Shown piece by piece: positions 13,599 to 20,558 of a stretch of 23,674 bases of DNA. This DNA is from Vampirovibrionales bacterium (GTDB taxonomy: Bacteria; Cyanobacteriota; Vampirovibrionia; Vampirovibrionales; JAGQHJ01). The notes under the pieces are model-generated. The model did not search any database. It was given only the letters and a program-made list of their open reading frames with translations, and had not been told where the DNA came from. The stretch covers positions 1 to 23,674 of the forward strand of contig JANWKX010000065.1 of NCBI GenBank assembly GCA_025451145.1, written 5' to 3'. The position numbers and the translations under genes are program-made. The first letter of the stretch is position 1. The number at the start of each line of letters is the position of its first letter.

Positions 13599-14701
13599 GA
13601 CTTTGCCTCCAGGCCTTCATGAAGATGGGTCTCGGTTTGGCGTTGAGGGCTTGCAACCGGTAGAACCACCGTAAAGGTGCTGCCCTTATCCAGAGTACTG
13701 ACCACGGAAATTTGACCGCCCATCGCATGGGTCAAGGATTTGGTAATGTAGAGTCCTAAGCCAGTGCCTTCGACCTCACGGGTTAACGGGTTATCAATAC
13801 GGGAAAACTTGTTAAAGATGTTGGGTAAATGTTCTTCAGGAATGCCAACCCCTTGATCACTGACATCAATTTGAATTTGATCGGGATGTTCCGGTTGAAC
13901 AAAAGCCCGGATCGTGACTTCGGAGTGAGGATAAGAATACTTGGCCCCATTATCAATGAGATTCATGAGGACCTGTTCAAACTTATCCGGATCGGCCCAA
14001 ACTTCGGGCAGATTTTCCGGAATTTCAATTTTAAATCGTCGTGGTTCGGGTAGTTTCGCTTCAATGCTTTGGACAATGCGTTCGATGCTCCGTTTCACCC
14101 CAATGGGCCTGAAGATAACATCATTCCTCTGAGCGCCAATTTTGGACACGGTTAACAGATTTTCCACAAGGCGGGTTAAACGATCAGCCTGATGTTTGAT
14201 AATGCTGATAAACCGTTTCTGTTGCTCTGTATCCAAATTCGTGCCGTAGCGTAACAGGGTATCGGCAAATCCTTTAATGCTGGTCAGAGGGGTTCTAAAT
14301 TCATGGCTGACGGTGCTGACAAAGTCAGCATGAGCTTGGGTTAAGGCCATATCCTCATAAAAAGGTTCAATCCAAATCAAAAGCCTTCCGTCCTCAATCC
14401 AATCGTATTTTACTTTGACTCTCAAGGCTTGCTGCGATGCAGGGTAGATCAAGCCGGTATGCATGAGAAGGTGGGTTTCTGGCGGGATTGTTTTGAGTTG
14501 AATCAAAGGCGCCTGTGCTCTTGCATCCACTTGAATTAAGTGATCCGGCGTTTTTCCAATGAGATCGCTTTGAGATCCATCCCACATGGATTGAAATGCG
14601 GGATTCCAGCTCTGAATACGCCATTCTCCAGAAGGGTTATCTTGCTGACAGACAAGCACTGGTGTTGAAAGCTGCTTTAGAAATGTTTCGAGGGTTTCCA
14701 T
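13595..14701 (-). CDS. Soluble PAS-like sensor histidine kinase
   Basis: This 368-residue kinase has no membrane segment. Residues ~1-115 look like a PAS-type sensor (IQSWNPAFQSMWDG; DLIGKTPDHLIQ). The dimerisation domain has the phospho-accepting His at 133 in STVSHEFRTPLTSIKGF. The ATPase domain has the N box (NLIDNGAKYS, N251), G1 (DVSDQGVGIPEE), the F box (IFNKFSRID) and G2 (GTGLGLYI), all intact. It would phosphorylate D368 of the regulator encoded just downstream with a 4-base overlap. I chose ATG 14701, preceded by GAGAGG ten bases away. The TTG at 14719 in the same frame has no ribosome binding site. The signal it reads is unknown; the PAS domain suggests a cytoplasmic cue such as redox, a gas or a small molecule. 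Confidence 0.92.
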   Translation of the reverse strand: METLETFLKQLSTPVLVCQQDNPSGEWRIQSWNPAFQSMWDGSQSDLIGKTPDHLIQVDARAQAPLIQLKTIPPETHLLMHTGLIYPASQQALRVKVKYDWIEDGRLLIWIEPFYEDMALTQAHADFVSTVSHEFRTPLTSIKGFADTLLRYGTNLDTEQQKRFISIIKHQADRLTRLVENLLTVSKIGAQRNDVIFRPIGVKRSIERIVQSIEAKLPEPRRFKIEIPENLPEVWADPDKFEQVLMNLIDNGAKYSYPHSEVTIRAFVQPEHPDQIQIDVSDQGVGIPEEHLPNIFNKFSRIDNPLTREVEGTGLGLYITKSLTHAMGGQISVVSTLDKGSTFTVVLPVASPQRQTETHLHEGLEAKS

Positions 14702-14728
14702 GACATAAGGACCTCTCAAAGGGGATCA

Positions 14729-14737
14729 AATATATCA
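14729..14737 (-). promoter_or_regulatory. Possible extended -10 promoter element for the kinase-regulator operon
   Basis: On the minus strand this reads TGATATATT, i.e. TGn followed by TATATT (5 of 6 to TATAAT). It lies 27 bases upstream of the kinase ATG. No good -35 was found at 17 bases, which extended -10 promoters tolerate. Confidence 0.3.
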
Positions 14738-14797
14738 TTATTCCAAAGGGCCGTTTAGAAGACAAATACAGAGGTCCGGATTCAATCCATGATTGCG

Positions 14798-14827
14798 CTG
14801 GCATGTGTGGTATCTCCAGGCTATAAT
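14798..14827 (+). promoter_or_regulatory. Probable housekeeping promoter of lgt
   Basis: A perfect TATAAT lies at 14822-14827, with CTGGCA (4 of 6 to TTGACA) at 14798-14803 and an 18-base spacer. The predicted start near 14834 would give a leader of about 33 bases including AGGAG at 14854-14858. This also argues that translation begins at 14867, since an earlier ATG at 14789 lies upstream of the promoter. Confidence 0.5.
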
Positions 14828-14866
14828 TCACACATTGCCCGATCCGCATCTTCAGGAGATATCCGT

Positions 14867-15643
14867 ATGCATCCGGTATTTCTTCATCTGGGTCCCATAA
14901 CCCTTTATTCATATGGCCTATTAGTCGCCTTAGCCTTTTTAACCGGGAGTCTTTGGGCCATGGCCCGGGCAAGACAAGCTGGTGAAAATGCGGATCTCTA
15001 TTTGCAAGGCATTTTTTGGATGATGCTTTTGGGGTTTATTGGGGCGCGGGTCCTCTATGTGATTTATTTCCCCCAGTTTTATCTGACCCACCCGCTTAGT
15101 ATCCTCTTGGATCGAGGTGGTTTGGTTTGGTATGGCGGTTTGGTCAGTGCCGTGGCGGCGTTTATTGTGTATGCTCGGATTAAAAATATTAATATCTTTA
15201 AATTTGGGGATATTTTAGCGATACCCGCAGCCCTTGGCCTTGCCATCGGTCGAATCGGATGTTTTATGTCGGGCTGTTGCTACGGAAAACCGACGATGCT
15301 GCCTTGGGGCGTTCAATTCCCGGTAGGGCATGAAACCTACCCCCTTCATGTGCACCCGACAGAACTTTATGAAAGCGCTGCGCTTTTGGTTTTAATGGTT
15401 TTATTACTCCGCTTGGAGCGCCATTCCAAAATATCCGGGATGACCCTGAGTTTATTCTTTGTGGGTTATGGCATTATTCGCTTTCTGATTGAATACCTTC
15501 GGGGCGATGTGGTCTATTGGATTGGCCATTATTTAACGGCATCACAAGTGTTTAGCGTATTTGGGATTCTGGTGGGGCTTGCAATCATTGCAATTCGCCA
15601 AAAACAAGCTTCCACCGTTCATGCGGAAATGACACCCCTTTAA
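14867..15643 (+). CDS. lgt: Prolipoprotein diacylglyceryl transferase
   Basis: Lgt transfers diacylglycerol from phosphatidylglycerol to the lipobox Cys of prelipoproteins, the first step of lipoprotein maturation in the cytoplasmic membrane. The 258-residue protein has about seven hydrophobic helices. It carries the family signatures: PITLYSYGLL near the N terminus, IGARVLYVIY (58-67), GGLVWYGGL (84-92) and GRIGCFMSGCCYGKPT (128-143), with the essential Arg at 129. Near the C terminus are HPTELYES and GYGIIRFLIEYLRGD. The GC..GCCYGKPT version, rather than the GRIGNFIN of E. coli, is the form I associate with Cyanobacteria and other non-proteobacterial lineages. The start at 14867 has AGGAG 8 bases upstream; the in-frame ATG at 14789 would add 26 non-conserved residues and lies upstream of the likely promoter. 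It converges on the MarC gene with an 18-base gap. Confidence 0.95.
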   Translation: MHPVFLHLGPITLYSYGLLVALAFLTGSLWAMARARQAGENADLYLQGIFWMMLLGFIGARVLYVIYFPQFYLTHPLSILLDRGGLVWYGGLVSAVAAFIVYARIKNINIFKFGDILAIPAALGLAIGRIGCFMSGCCYGKPTMLPWGVQFPVGHETYPLHVHPTELYESAALLVLMVLLLRLERHSKISGMTLSLFFVGYGIIRFLIEYLRGDVVYWIGHYLTASQVFSVFGILVGLAIIAIRQKQASTVHAEMTPL

Positions 15644-15661
15644 GCAACCATAATTTGAACC

Positions 15662-16300
15662 TTACCCGCCGTGAAATGCTGTTTTGAGTAAGGGCATCAC
15701 GCCATTGACAATGTATTGAATCCCGACGCAAAGCAGAATAAAGCCCATAATCCGGGTAAAGGAGGTCATGGTGGTTTTGCCCATCCGTAGCGCAATGGTA
15801 GGAGCGAGACGCATAGCCACATAGCAACTGACAGAGGTTAGGGTAATGATGAAAAAGATAATGATGTAGTGCATTGCCGATTGGGCTTCCGATGTCATGC
15901 CGATAATCACCGCAATAGCCCCAGGGCCGCTTAATAAGGGCATGGCCAATGGGGAAAAGGCAATATCTTCTTTGTGCTCAACTTCTTCCTGTTCATTCGG
16001 GAGTAAACGCTCTTTTTTCTGGAGCATTTCAATGGCAGACCCAACGATCATCAGCCCTCCAGCAATCCGAAGGCCTTCCAGGGAAATGCCAAAAAACTTT
16101 AAGATCAAGCCACCTGCGATAAAAAAGCAAATTAAAATCCAGAAGACATAAACAGAGGCCCGCTTTGCAGTCATCAGCCGTTGGGTGTGGGTATATTTTT
16201 CTGTTAGAGACACATAAATGGGGACAGCCAGCAGGGGATCGACGATGGAAAACAGGGAAATAAACGACGCAATAAAAAAGAGGGATAGCCCATGGATCAT
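15662..16300 (-). CDS. MarC/UPF0056-family integral membrane protein
   Basis: The 212-residue product has six hydrophobic helices and the MarC-family signatures: the N-terminal LFSIVDPLLAVPIYVSLTE, GISLEGLRIAGGLMIVGSAIEML in the third helix region, the central PLAMPLLSGPGAIAVIIG, and the final ILLCVGIQYIVNGV. MarC proteins are widespread inner-membrane proteins without a settled biochemical role; the older link to antibiotic resistance in E. coli was not upheld, so no transport substrate should be assumed. The loop between helices 3 and 4 is charged (KKERLLPNEQEEVEHKED) and cytoplasmic. It is monocistronic as seen here and converges with lgt. GAGAG about 10 bases before the ATG is a weak ribosome binding site. 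A hairpin-forming repeat lies 23 bases upstream of the start. Confidence 0.9.
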   Translation of the reverse strand: MIHGLSLFFIASFISLFSIVDPLLAVPIYVSLTEKYTHTQRLMTAKRASVYVFWILICFFIAGGLILKFFGISLEGLRIAGGLMIVGSAIEMLQKKERLLPNEQEEVEHKEDIAFSPLAMPLLSGPGAIAVIIGMTSEAQSAMHYIIIFFIITLTSVSCYVAMRLAPTIALRMGKTTMTSFTRIMGFILLCVGIQYIVNGVMPLLKTAFHGG

Positions 16301-16322
16301 AATCGGTGTGCTCTCAAAATTC

Positions 16323-16349
16323 AGATGGGGGAACTTTTTTCCCTCATCT
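16323..16349 (-). promoter_or_regulatory. Inverted repeat in the leader/promoter of the MarC gene
   Basis: AGATGGGGGAA (16323-16333) pairs with TTCCCTCATCT (16339-16349) around a 5-base loop: 11 base pairs with one G-T. On the minus strand it ends 22 bases before the ATG. No T-run follows in that direction. TTGACC (complement of 16379-16384) with a poor -10 (TTAAAC, complement of 16356-16361, 17-base spacer) would place the transcript start at the hairpin, so it may be an operator or a 5' RNA stem. The rest of the 238-base gap up to 16538 shows no gene. Confidence 0.4.
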
Positions 16350-16538
16350 TAGCAGGTTTAACGACCCCTTGAAAGCCTGGTCAATGAATCTATTGAAACG
16401 GTTGTTCTCGAGACATGGGGCATGTCGTTGGACGGGAACACTGATCCGGGAATGAGACCTTCTCATCGCACTGAAGGGTGTTTTCGCTATAGAATGTATC
16501 CGAGTAACGCTTTGAGATGAGTGGGCTGAGTTGCCTGA

Positions 16539-17471
16539 ATGATTGGACTGCGCCATCTGAGTAACCAACGATTGGAGTTATATGCCAGTCATTTTTCACT
16601 GGAGAGTTTAAAGCCTTATTTATTGGATTTTTACCGGGAGGCTTTTGCCACCATTGTTTTATATGAAGACAATATTGAAGTCTATCATGAGACGGGGATT
16701 TTCAGCTTTGATGCTTCTGAGCCCGGAACGTTTAACTATGAAGAGTTTCGGGCGCCTTTGATTGAAGAGTTCCATGACCGTCTGGCGATCTGTACCGTGG
16801 AAAATCTGTTCCTTCACTTTCAGCGCTTAATGGATGAAAAACCGATGGAAGATGACCCGTTTCATAATCTGGTGTTTTCGGTGAGCCTGGTGCCGCCGTC
16901 CCGAGCCTTATTGCTGGATTGGGAAAAAAACATTGATCAGCGTTTAAGGCGTGTCCTCTACGATGATCGTTCCATCGAACACTTTCAACTGTTTCCCCAT
17001 GAAGTGCTGGTGGTATACTCGCATGACAATTATTTTACGTCAGTGACCTCTGAGCAGGAAGATTTGCTCCAAGCCTTGTTCGAGGATCTGGTCGAGCAAA
17101 GCCTGGCGCCGATTACGCGTGAAAAATTGCAATTGCCCTTTTTAAACCAGCTTTATGAATACTTAAATACCTATGGGACGCTTCGCTTTAAGACGGAGCG
17201 TATTCATTATGACGCCGAAAATCAACCCTATCTGATGGTGACATTTCCAGGGCATTCAAAAGGATTCAAGAAGCTTTTGGCCAAGATACATTTGGATAAT
17301 CAGGGTTATCCAATGTCAGTTTCGCCTGTTTTCTCAATGCCCCGATGGCAATATGATTTGCGCTACCGGGATCCGACGTTTATGCCCATGGTGTTGATGG
17401 TCTTGATGATGCTGATGATGGTTCTTGCGGGCTTATACTATCGGATTTTATTTCCATCGCAACCGCTTTGA
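16539..17471 (+). CDS. Hypothetical tail-anchored protein with a methionine-rich membrane helix
   Basis: I do not recognise this 310-residue protein. About 280 residues form an acidic, soluble-looking domain without signal peptide, rich in aromatic and acidic positions (for example FYREAFATIVLYEDNIEVYHE and IEEFHDRLAICTVENLFLHF). A single helix at about 284-304 follows, then a short basic-to-polar end. This layout suggests a cytoplasmic domain anchored at its C terminus. The helix is unusually rich in Met (seven within FMPMVLMVLMMLMM). The ATG at 16539 follows an in-frame TGA directly, so the start cannot be further upstream; the ribosome binding site is weak (GAG 8 bases away). A 78-residue membrane protein gene follows after 17 bases and is likely co-transcribed. 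Confidence 0.72.
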   Translation: MIGLRHLSNQRLELYASHFSLESLKPYLLDFYREAFATIVLYEDNIEVYHETGIFSFDASEPGTFNYEEFRAPLIEEFHDRLAICTVENLFLHFQRLMDEKPMEDDPFHNLVFSVSLVPPSRALLLDWEKNIDQRLRRVLYDDRSIEHFQLFPHEVLVVYSHDNYFTSVTSEQEDLLQALFEDLVEQSLAPITREKLQLPFLNQLYEYLNTYGTLRFKTERIHYDAENQPYLMVTFPGHSKGFKKLLAKIHLDNQGYPMSVSPVFSMPRWQYDLRYRDPTFMPMVLMVLMMLMMVLAGLYYRILFPSQPL

Positions 17472-17488
17472 ATTAAGATACAGATACG

Positions 17489-17725
17489 ATGTTTTTTGTG
17501 GTTTTGATTATTTGCCTCATTTGGTTTCACGTGAAAGCGGCCCAGGCCCCCAGCGCTGAGCTATGGTTTATGTTGGGCGTTTTTGGCGGATTGGCTTATA
17601 TTGCCGGTTTTTTGGACAGCCGCATTTTTGCGCGCTGGGATCGTAACAATGGGGATCGCCTGGCCCAGGCTGAAGCTCATTATGAACAAAGTGTTGAAGC
17701 CCCCGAAGAATCCCTTTTGCCTTAA
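17489..17725 (+). CDS. Small membrane protein, 78 residues, unknown
   Basis: The product has two hydrophobic stretches (residues ~1-14 and ~26-42) separated by a short polar turn. A charged tail follows (RWDRNNGDRLAQAEAHYEQS), predicted to be helical, ending in acidic residues. I know of no family for it. It begins 17 bases after the tail-anchored protein and both encode membrane proteins, so the pair is probably one transcript. No good Shine-Dalgarno precedes the ATG (AAGATACAGATACG), so translation may be coupled to the gene upstream. The reading frame uses codons like its neighbours; the overlapping frame at 17583-17801 has no such features. Confidence 0.6.
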   Translation: MFFVVLIICLIWFHVKAAQAPSAELWFMLGVFGGLAYIAGFLDSRIFARWDRNNGDRLAQAEAHYEQSVEAPEESLLP

Positions 17726-17792
17726 GAACCTACTTGAGAAATGTCCAAAACGGGTATCTGCGTTGTTGCTACGGTATTGGGCTAATTTCAGC

Positions 17793-17798
17793 TACAAT
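17793..17798 (+). promoter_or_regulatory. Possible -10 box upstream of glcD
   Basis: TACAAT (5 of 6 to TATAAT) lies 52 bases before the glcD ATG. No good -35 stands at 16-18 bases (TTGCTA at 17766-17771 is 21 bases away). It would give a start near 17805. Confidence 0.25.
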
Positions 17799-17850
17799 TG
17801 AATCAAGACATCGCTTTCATGATGTTTTTAACGCCGTTTTTTGATATCTG

Positions 17851-19314
17851 ATGGGTAGTATGTCGAAGATTACGCCAACCCTAAAACGCCTTTTTCAACG
17901 GATTGTGGGCCATGCCTTTGTTCTTGATGCACCAGAGGTCTTAAAAGCTTACGAGTGTGATGCTTGTGTTTTGATGAAGGCGCAACCGGACTTGGTGGTG
18001 TTACCGGCCAATACCCAGGAAGTGGCACAAGTGGTCAAAATTTGCCATGAGTTTGAAATTCCTTTTATTGCCAGAGGATCAGGGACGGGGCTATCGGGTG
18101 GGACTTTGCCGGTTTCCGGAGGCATTTTTATTGGGTTATCCCGAATGAATCATATCCTTGAAATTGACCCGGAGAATCGAATCGCACGGGTTGAAACCGG
18201 CGTCATTAACGCCTGGCTCAATCGGGATACCAGGCCATTCAAGCTGTTTTACGCCCCGGACCCTTCTAGTCAGGCGGCATGTTCCATAGGGGGTAATATT
18301 GCCGAAAATGCCGGGGGGATTCATTGTGTTAAATACGGGGTCACCACGGATCACATTCTGGGGTTGGAAGTGGTGACGCCAGAAGGGGATATTGTGTCTT
18401 TGGGAGGGCCTCATGGGCATTATCGAGGCATCAACTGGGTCGGCCTTTTTGTGGGATCGGAAGGGACTTTTGGCATCGCTACACAAGCCATTGTTCGTCT
18501 GACCCCGTTGCCGCAAACCATTAAGGTCTTTTTGGCTTCCTTTTCCAAGCTACAACATGCGGCTGCCTTAGTGGCCGATATTATGGCTTCAGGGTTACGG
18601 CCCTCTGCCCTTGAAATGATGGATGATGTCACAATTAAGGCGGTGAATGAAGCGTTCTCCACTGGGTTTCCCCAAGATGCCGAAGCGGTTCTACTGATTG
18701 AGTTGGATGGCCATACGGATGAGGTCGCCATGGCGGAGCAACAACTTATGCCCTTACTGTCACAGCATCAGGTCCAGCAACTGCGTCAGGCCGAAGATGA
18801 GGCGGAGCGCTTAACTTTGTGGAAGGCCAGAAAAGGGGCCGTTGCGGCATACGGCCGGATTTTACCGGCTTTTTATCTGCATGATTGCGTGATTCCGAGA
18901 AGTGAACTGGTCCATGTACTGACCCAAATTCAAGCCATTGGCAAAGCGCATGAGGTGGTGATCGCCAATGTGTTCCATGCCGGTGATGGCAATTTACACC
19001 CCAATATCCTGTTGGATCCCGATGACCCAGCCATGGTGAAGCGCGTCCTTGCCGCCGGAGAAGAGATCCTCAAAGCCTGTTTGGATGTGGGCGGCGTTCT
19101 GAGCGGTGAACATGGTATCGGGATCGAAAAGTCCGAATTTATGGATTTGGTGTTTACGTGGGATGAAATCGACGTGATGCGGCGCTTAAAACAGGTGTTT
19201 GATCCGAAAGGAATCGCAAACCCGGATAAGATTTTACCGGTGAAAAGCGGCTGTGGTGAGGTGAGAAAGGGCTTGGCGCCTCATATGCTTCAGGCTCAAG
19301 GGACGTGGATATGA
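17851..19314 (+). CDS. glcD: Glycolate oxidase subunit GlcD (FAD-linked oxidase)
   Basis: GlcD is the catalytic flavoprotein of the three-subunit glycolate oxidase, which oxidises glycolate (and often D-lactate or related 2-hydroxy acids) to the 2-oxo acid. The 487-residue protein has the PCMH-type FAD-binding domain: QPDLVVLPANTQEVAQVV, then the pyrophosphate loop ARGSGTGLSGGT (74-85), SIGGNIAENAGGIHCVKYG and LFVGSEGTFGI. Its C-terminal oxidase domain has NVFHAGDGNLHPN (373-385) and GEHGIGIEK (419-427), both hallmarks of GlcD/D-lactate dehydrogenase types. The end, VFDPKGIANPDKILP, is also typical. Its stop overlaps the glcE start by 4 bases (ATGA). ATG 17851 and ATG 17860 are both possible, and neither has a clear ribosome binding site. 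The glycolate assignment rests on the glcDEF arrangement; lactate is the alternative. Confidence 0.93.
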   Translation: MGSMSKITPTLKRLFQRIVGHAFVLDAPEVLKAYECDACVLMKAQPDLVVLPANTQEVAQVVKICHEFEIPFIARGSGTGLSGGTLPVSGGIFIGLSRMNHILEIDPENRIARVETGVINAWLNRDTRPFKLFYAPDPSSQAACSIGGNIAENAGGIHCVKYGVTTDHILGLEVVTPEGDIVSLGGPHGHYRGINWVGLFVGSEGTFGIATQAIVRLTPLPQTIKVFLASFSKLQHAAALVADIMASGLRPSALEMMDDVTIKAVNEAFSTGFPQDAEAVLLIELDGHTDEVAMAEQQLMPLLSQHQVQQLRQAEDEAERLTLWKARKGAVAAYGRILPAFYLHDCVIPRSELVHVLTQIQAIGKAHEVVIANVFHAGDGNLHPNILLDPDDPAMVKRVLAAGEEILKACLDVGGVLSGEHGIGIEKSEFMDLVFTWDEIDVMRRLKQVFDPKGIANPDKILPVKSGCGEVRKGLAPHMLQAQGTWI

Positions 19315-20558
19315 TCGATTTACCGGTTTCTGAATTTTTAAGCACGCTTCCGCCGCATTTAGCCCCTCTCAAAAATGAGGCCGAGCGGCTTCTCCTGTAT
19401 CCTCAAAGCCAGGAGGATATTGAGTGTATTCTCAAATCGGCAAATGCTTCAGAAGCCAAACTAGGCCTTAGCGAATCCTCCAATTATGCGTTAGGGTATC
19501 GCCCCATGGCCTTTTTGAGTTTCTCAAAGCTGAATCGACTGAAGCGATATCGCCAAGAAGAACTCTTGATCAACCTAGAGACTGGCATCACCATTGAACA
19601 GTTAAACCAGCTCCTTGCAGAAAAAAATCATCGCCTACCCCACGTGTATGCGCCGTCTCGAACCCTATTGAGTTTGTTAGGGGAAGATACTGTCAGTCTG
19701 TCAGCAACACGTTATGGCCCATTACGGCAATGGGTGACGGGTCTTGAAGCCATTACCGGAGATGGCTGCCCCATTCATTACGGGGGTGAAGTGGTGAAAA
19801 ATGTCACCGGCTACGATTTGAATAAGCTGTTTATTGGGAGCCATCATCAATACGGATTGGTTCACCGGGTGATTCTGAAAATTCTCCCTAAACCGGAAGC
19901 CTCTCGTACCGTTTTGTTTCATCTGGAAGATATGCAGGCGGCCTTTACCCTTGCAGAGCAGATGGCAAAGATGATTCATGATCCGGAAATGCTGACGTTG
20001 TTTAAGCTGAAAAATACCTTTGGATGGCAAATTTTAGTGACCTTATCCGGTTATCTCCAGATGGTAGAACAAAGTACTGAACCACTTTTGCATGTTGCAA
20101 GGGGCTTAAATCCCGATTTACAAGAGTTGGATTTACCCGCTAAGACTTTGAACCAATGGGTAGAACGCCTGGATTGGACGAATCTGAAAGAATCTCAAGC
20201 CTTGGTGATTCGGGTGGCTTTGCCCAATCAAATGCTCTTTGATCTCCCACAACTTTTAACCTCATTTCCCTGGCTCAGCGGTGCCGATGTGCTTATCCCC
20301 CTCCGGACCGGCCAGTTTTGTTTGCGATGGCACCCGTTATCCCAGCCTGCTTACACCGACCTTCTGGCGTTTCAGAAAACAATTTTAAGCTTGGGTGGTT
20401 TCATCAGGGTGCTTCGCATTGCAGACCCAGCGGATCAGGGCTATTTCGACCTGAATCAGGAGCCGGACCCGGTATTACTCAAATGGCAAGCCCGCCTAAA
20501 GCAGCAATATGATCCCAAAGGCATCTTGGGTGGAGGTGAGATCAATGGAATCCCATAA
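19311..20558 (+). CDS. glcE: Glycolate oxidase subunit GlcE (second FAD-binding subunit)
   Basis: GlcE is the second flavin-domain subunit of glycolate oxidase, shorter than GlcD and required for activity. The 415-residue protein keeps the second part of the FAD domain: YGPLRQWVTGLEAITGDG, GGEVVKNVTGYDLNKLFIGS (158-177) and HRVILKILPKPEA. Its end, QYDPKGILGGGEINGIP, mirrors the family terminus. The pyrophosphate loop expected near residues 50-63 is not glycine-rich here (KLGLSESSNYALGY rather than a GGGTK-like turn), so FAD binding by this subunit may be weakened. AAGGGA at 19298-19303 is 7 bases before ATG 19311, which I prefer over the in-frame GTG at 19305 that lies 1 base from it. The start overlaps the glcD stop by 4 bases and the 3' end overlaps glcF by 14 bases, so all three are translationally coupled. 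Confidence 0.9.
   Translation: MIDLPVSEFLSTLPPHLAPLKNEAERLLLYPQSQEDIECILKSANASEAKLGLSESSNYALGYRPMAFLSFSKLNRLKRYRQEELLINLETGITIEQLNQLLAEKNHRLPHVYAPSRTLLSLLGEDTVSLSATRYGPLRQWVTGLEAITGDGCPIHYGGEVVKNVTGYDLNKLFIGSHHQYGLVHRVILKILPKPEASRTVLFHLEDMQAAFTLAEQMAKMIHDPEMLTLFKLKNTFGWQILVTLSGYLQMVEQSTEPLLHVARGLNPDLQELDLPAKTLNQWVERLDWTNLKESQALVIRVALPNQMLFDLPQLLTSFPWLSGADVLIPLRTGQFCLRWHPLSQPAYTDLLAFQKTILSLGGFIRVLRIADPADQGYFDLNQEPDPVLLKWQARLKQQYDPKGILGGGEINGIP

Noticed and set aside
15662..16300. Antibiotic resistance function for the MarC-family gene
   Set aside because: The family name is historical; the sequence gives no evidence of drug transport.
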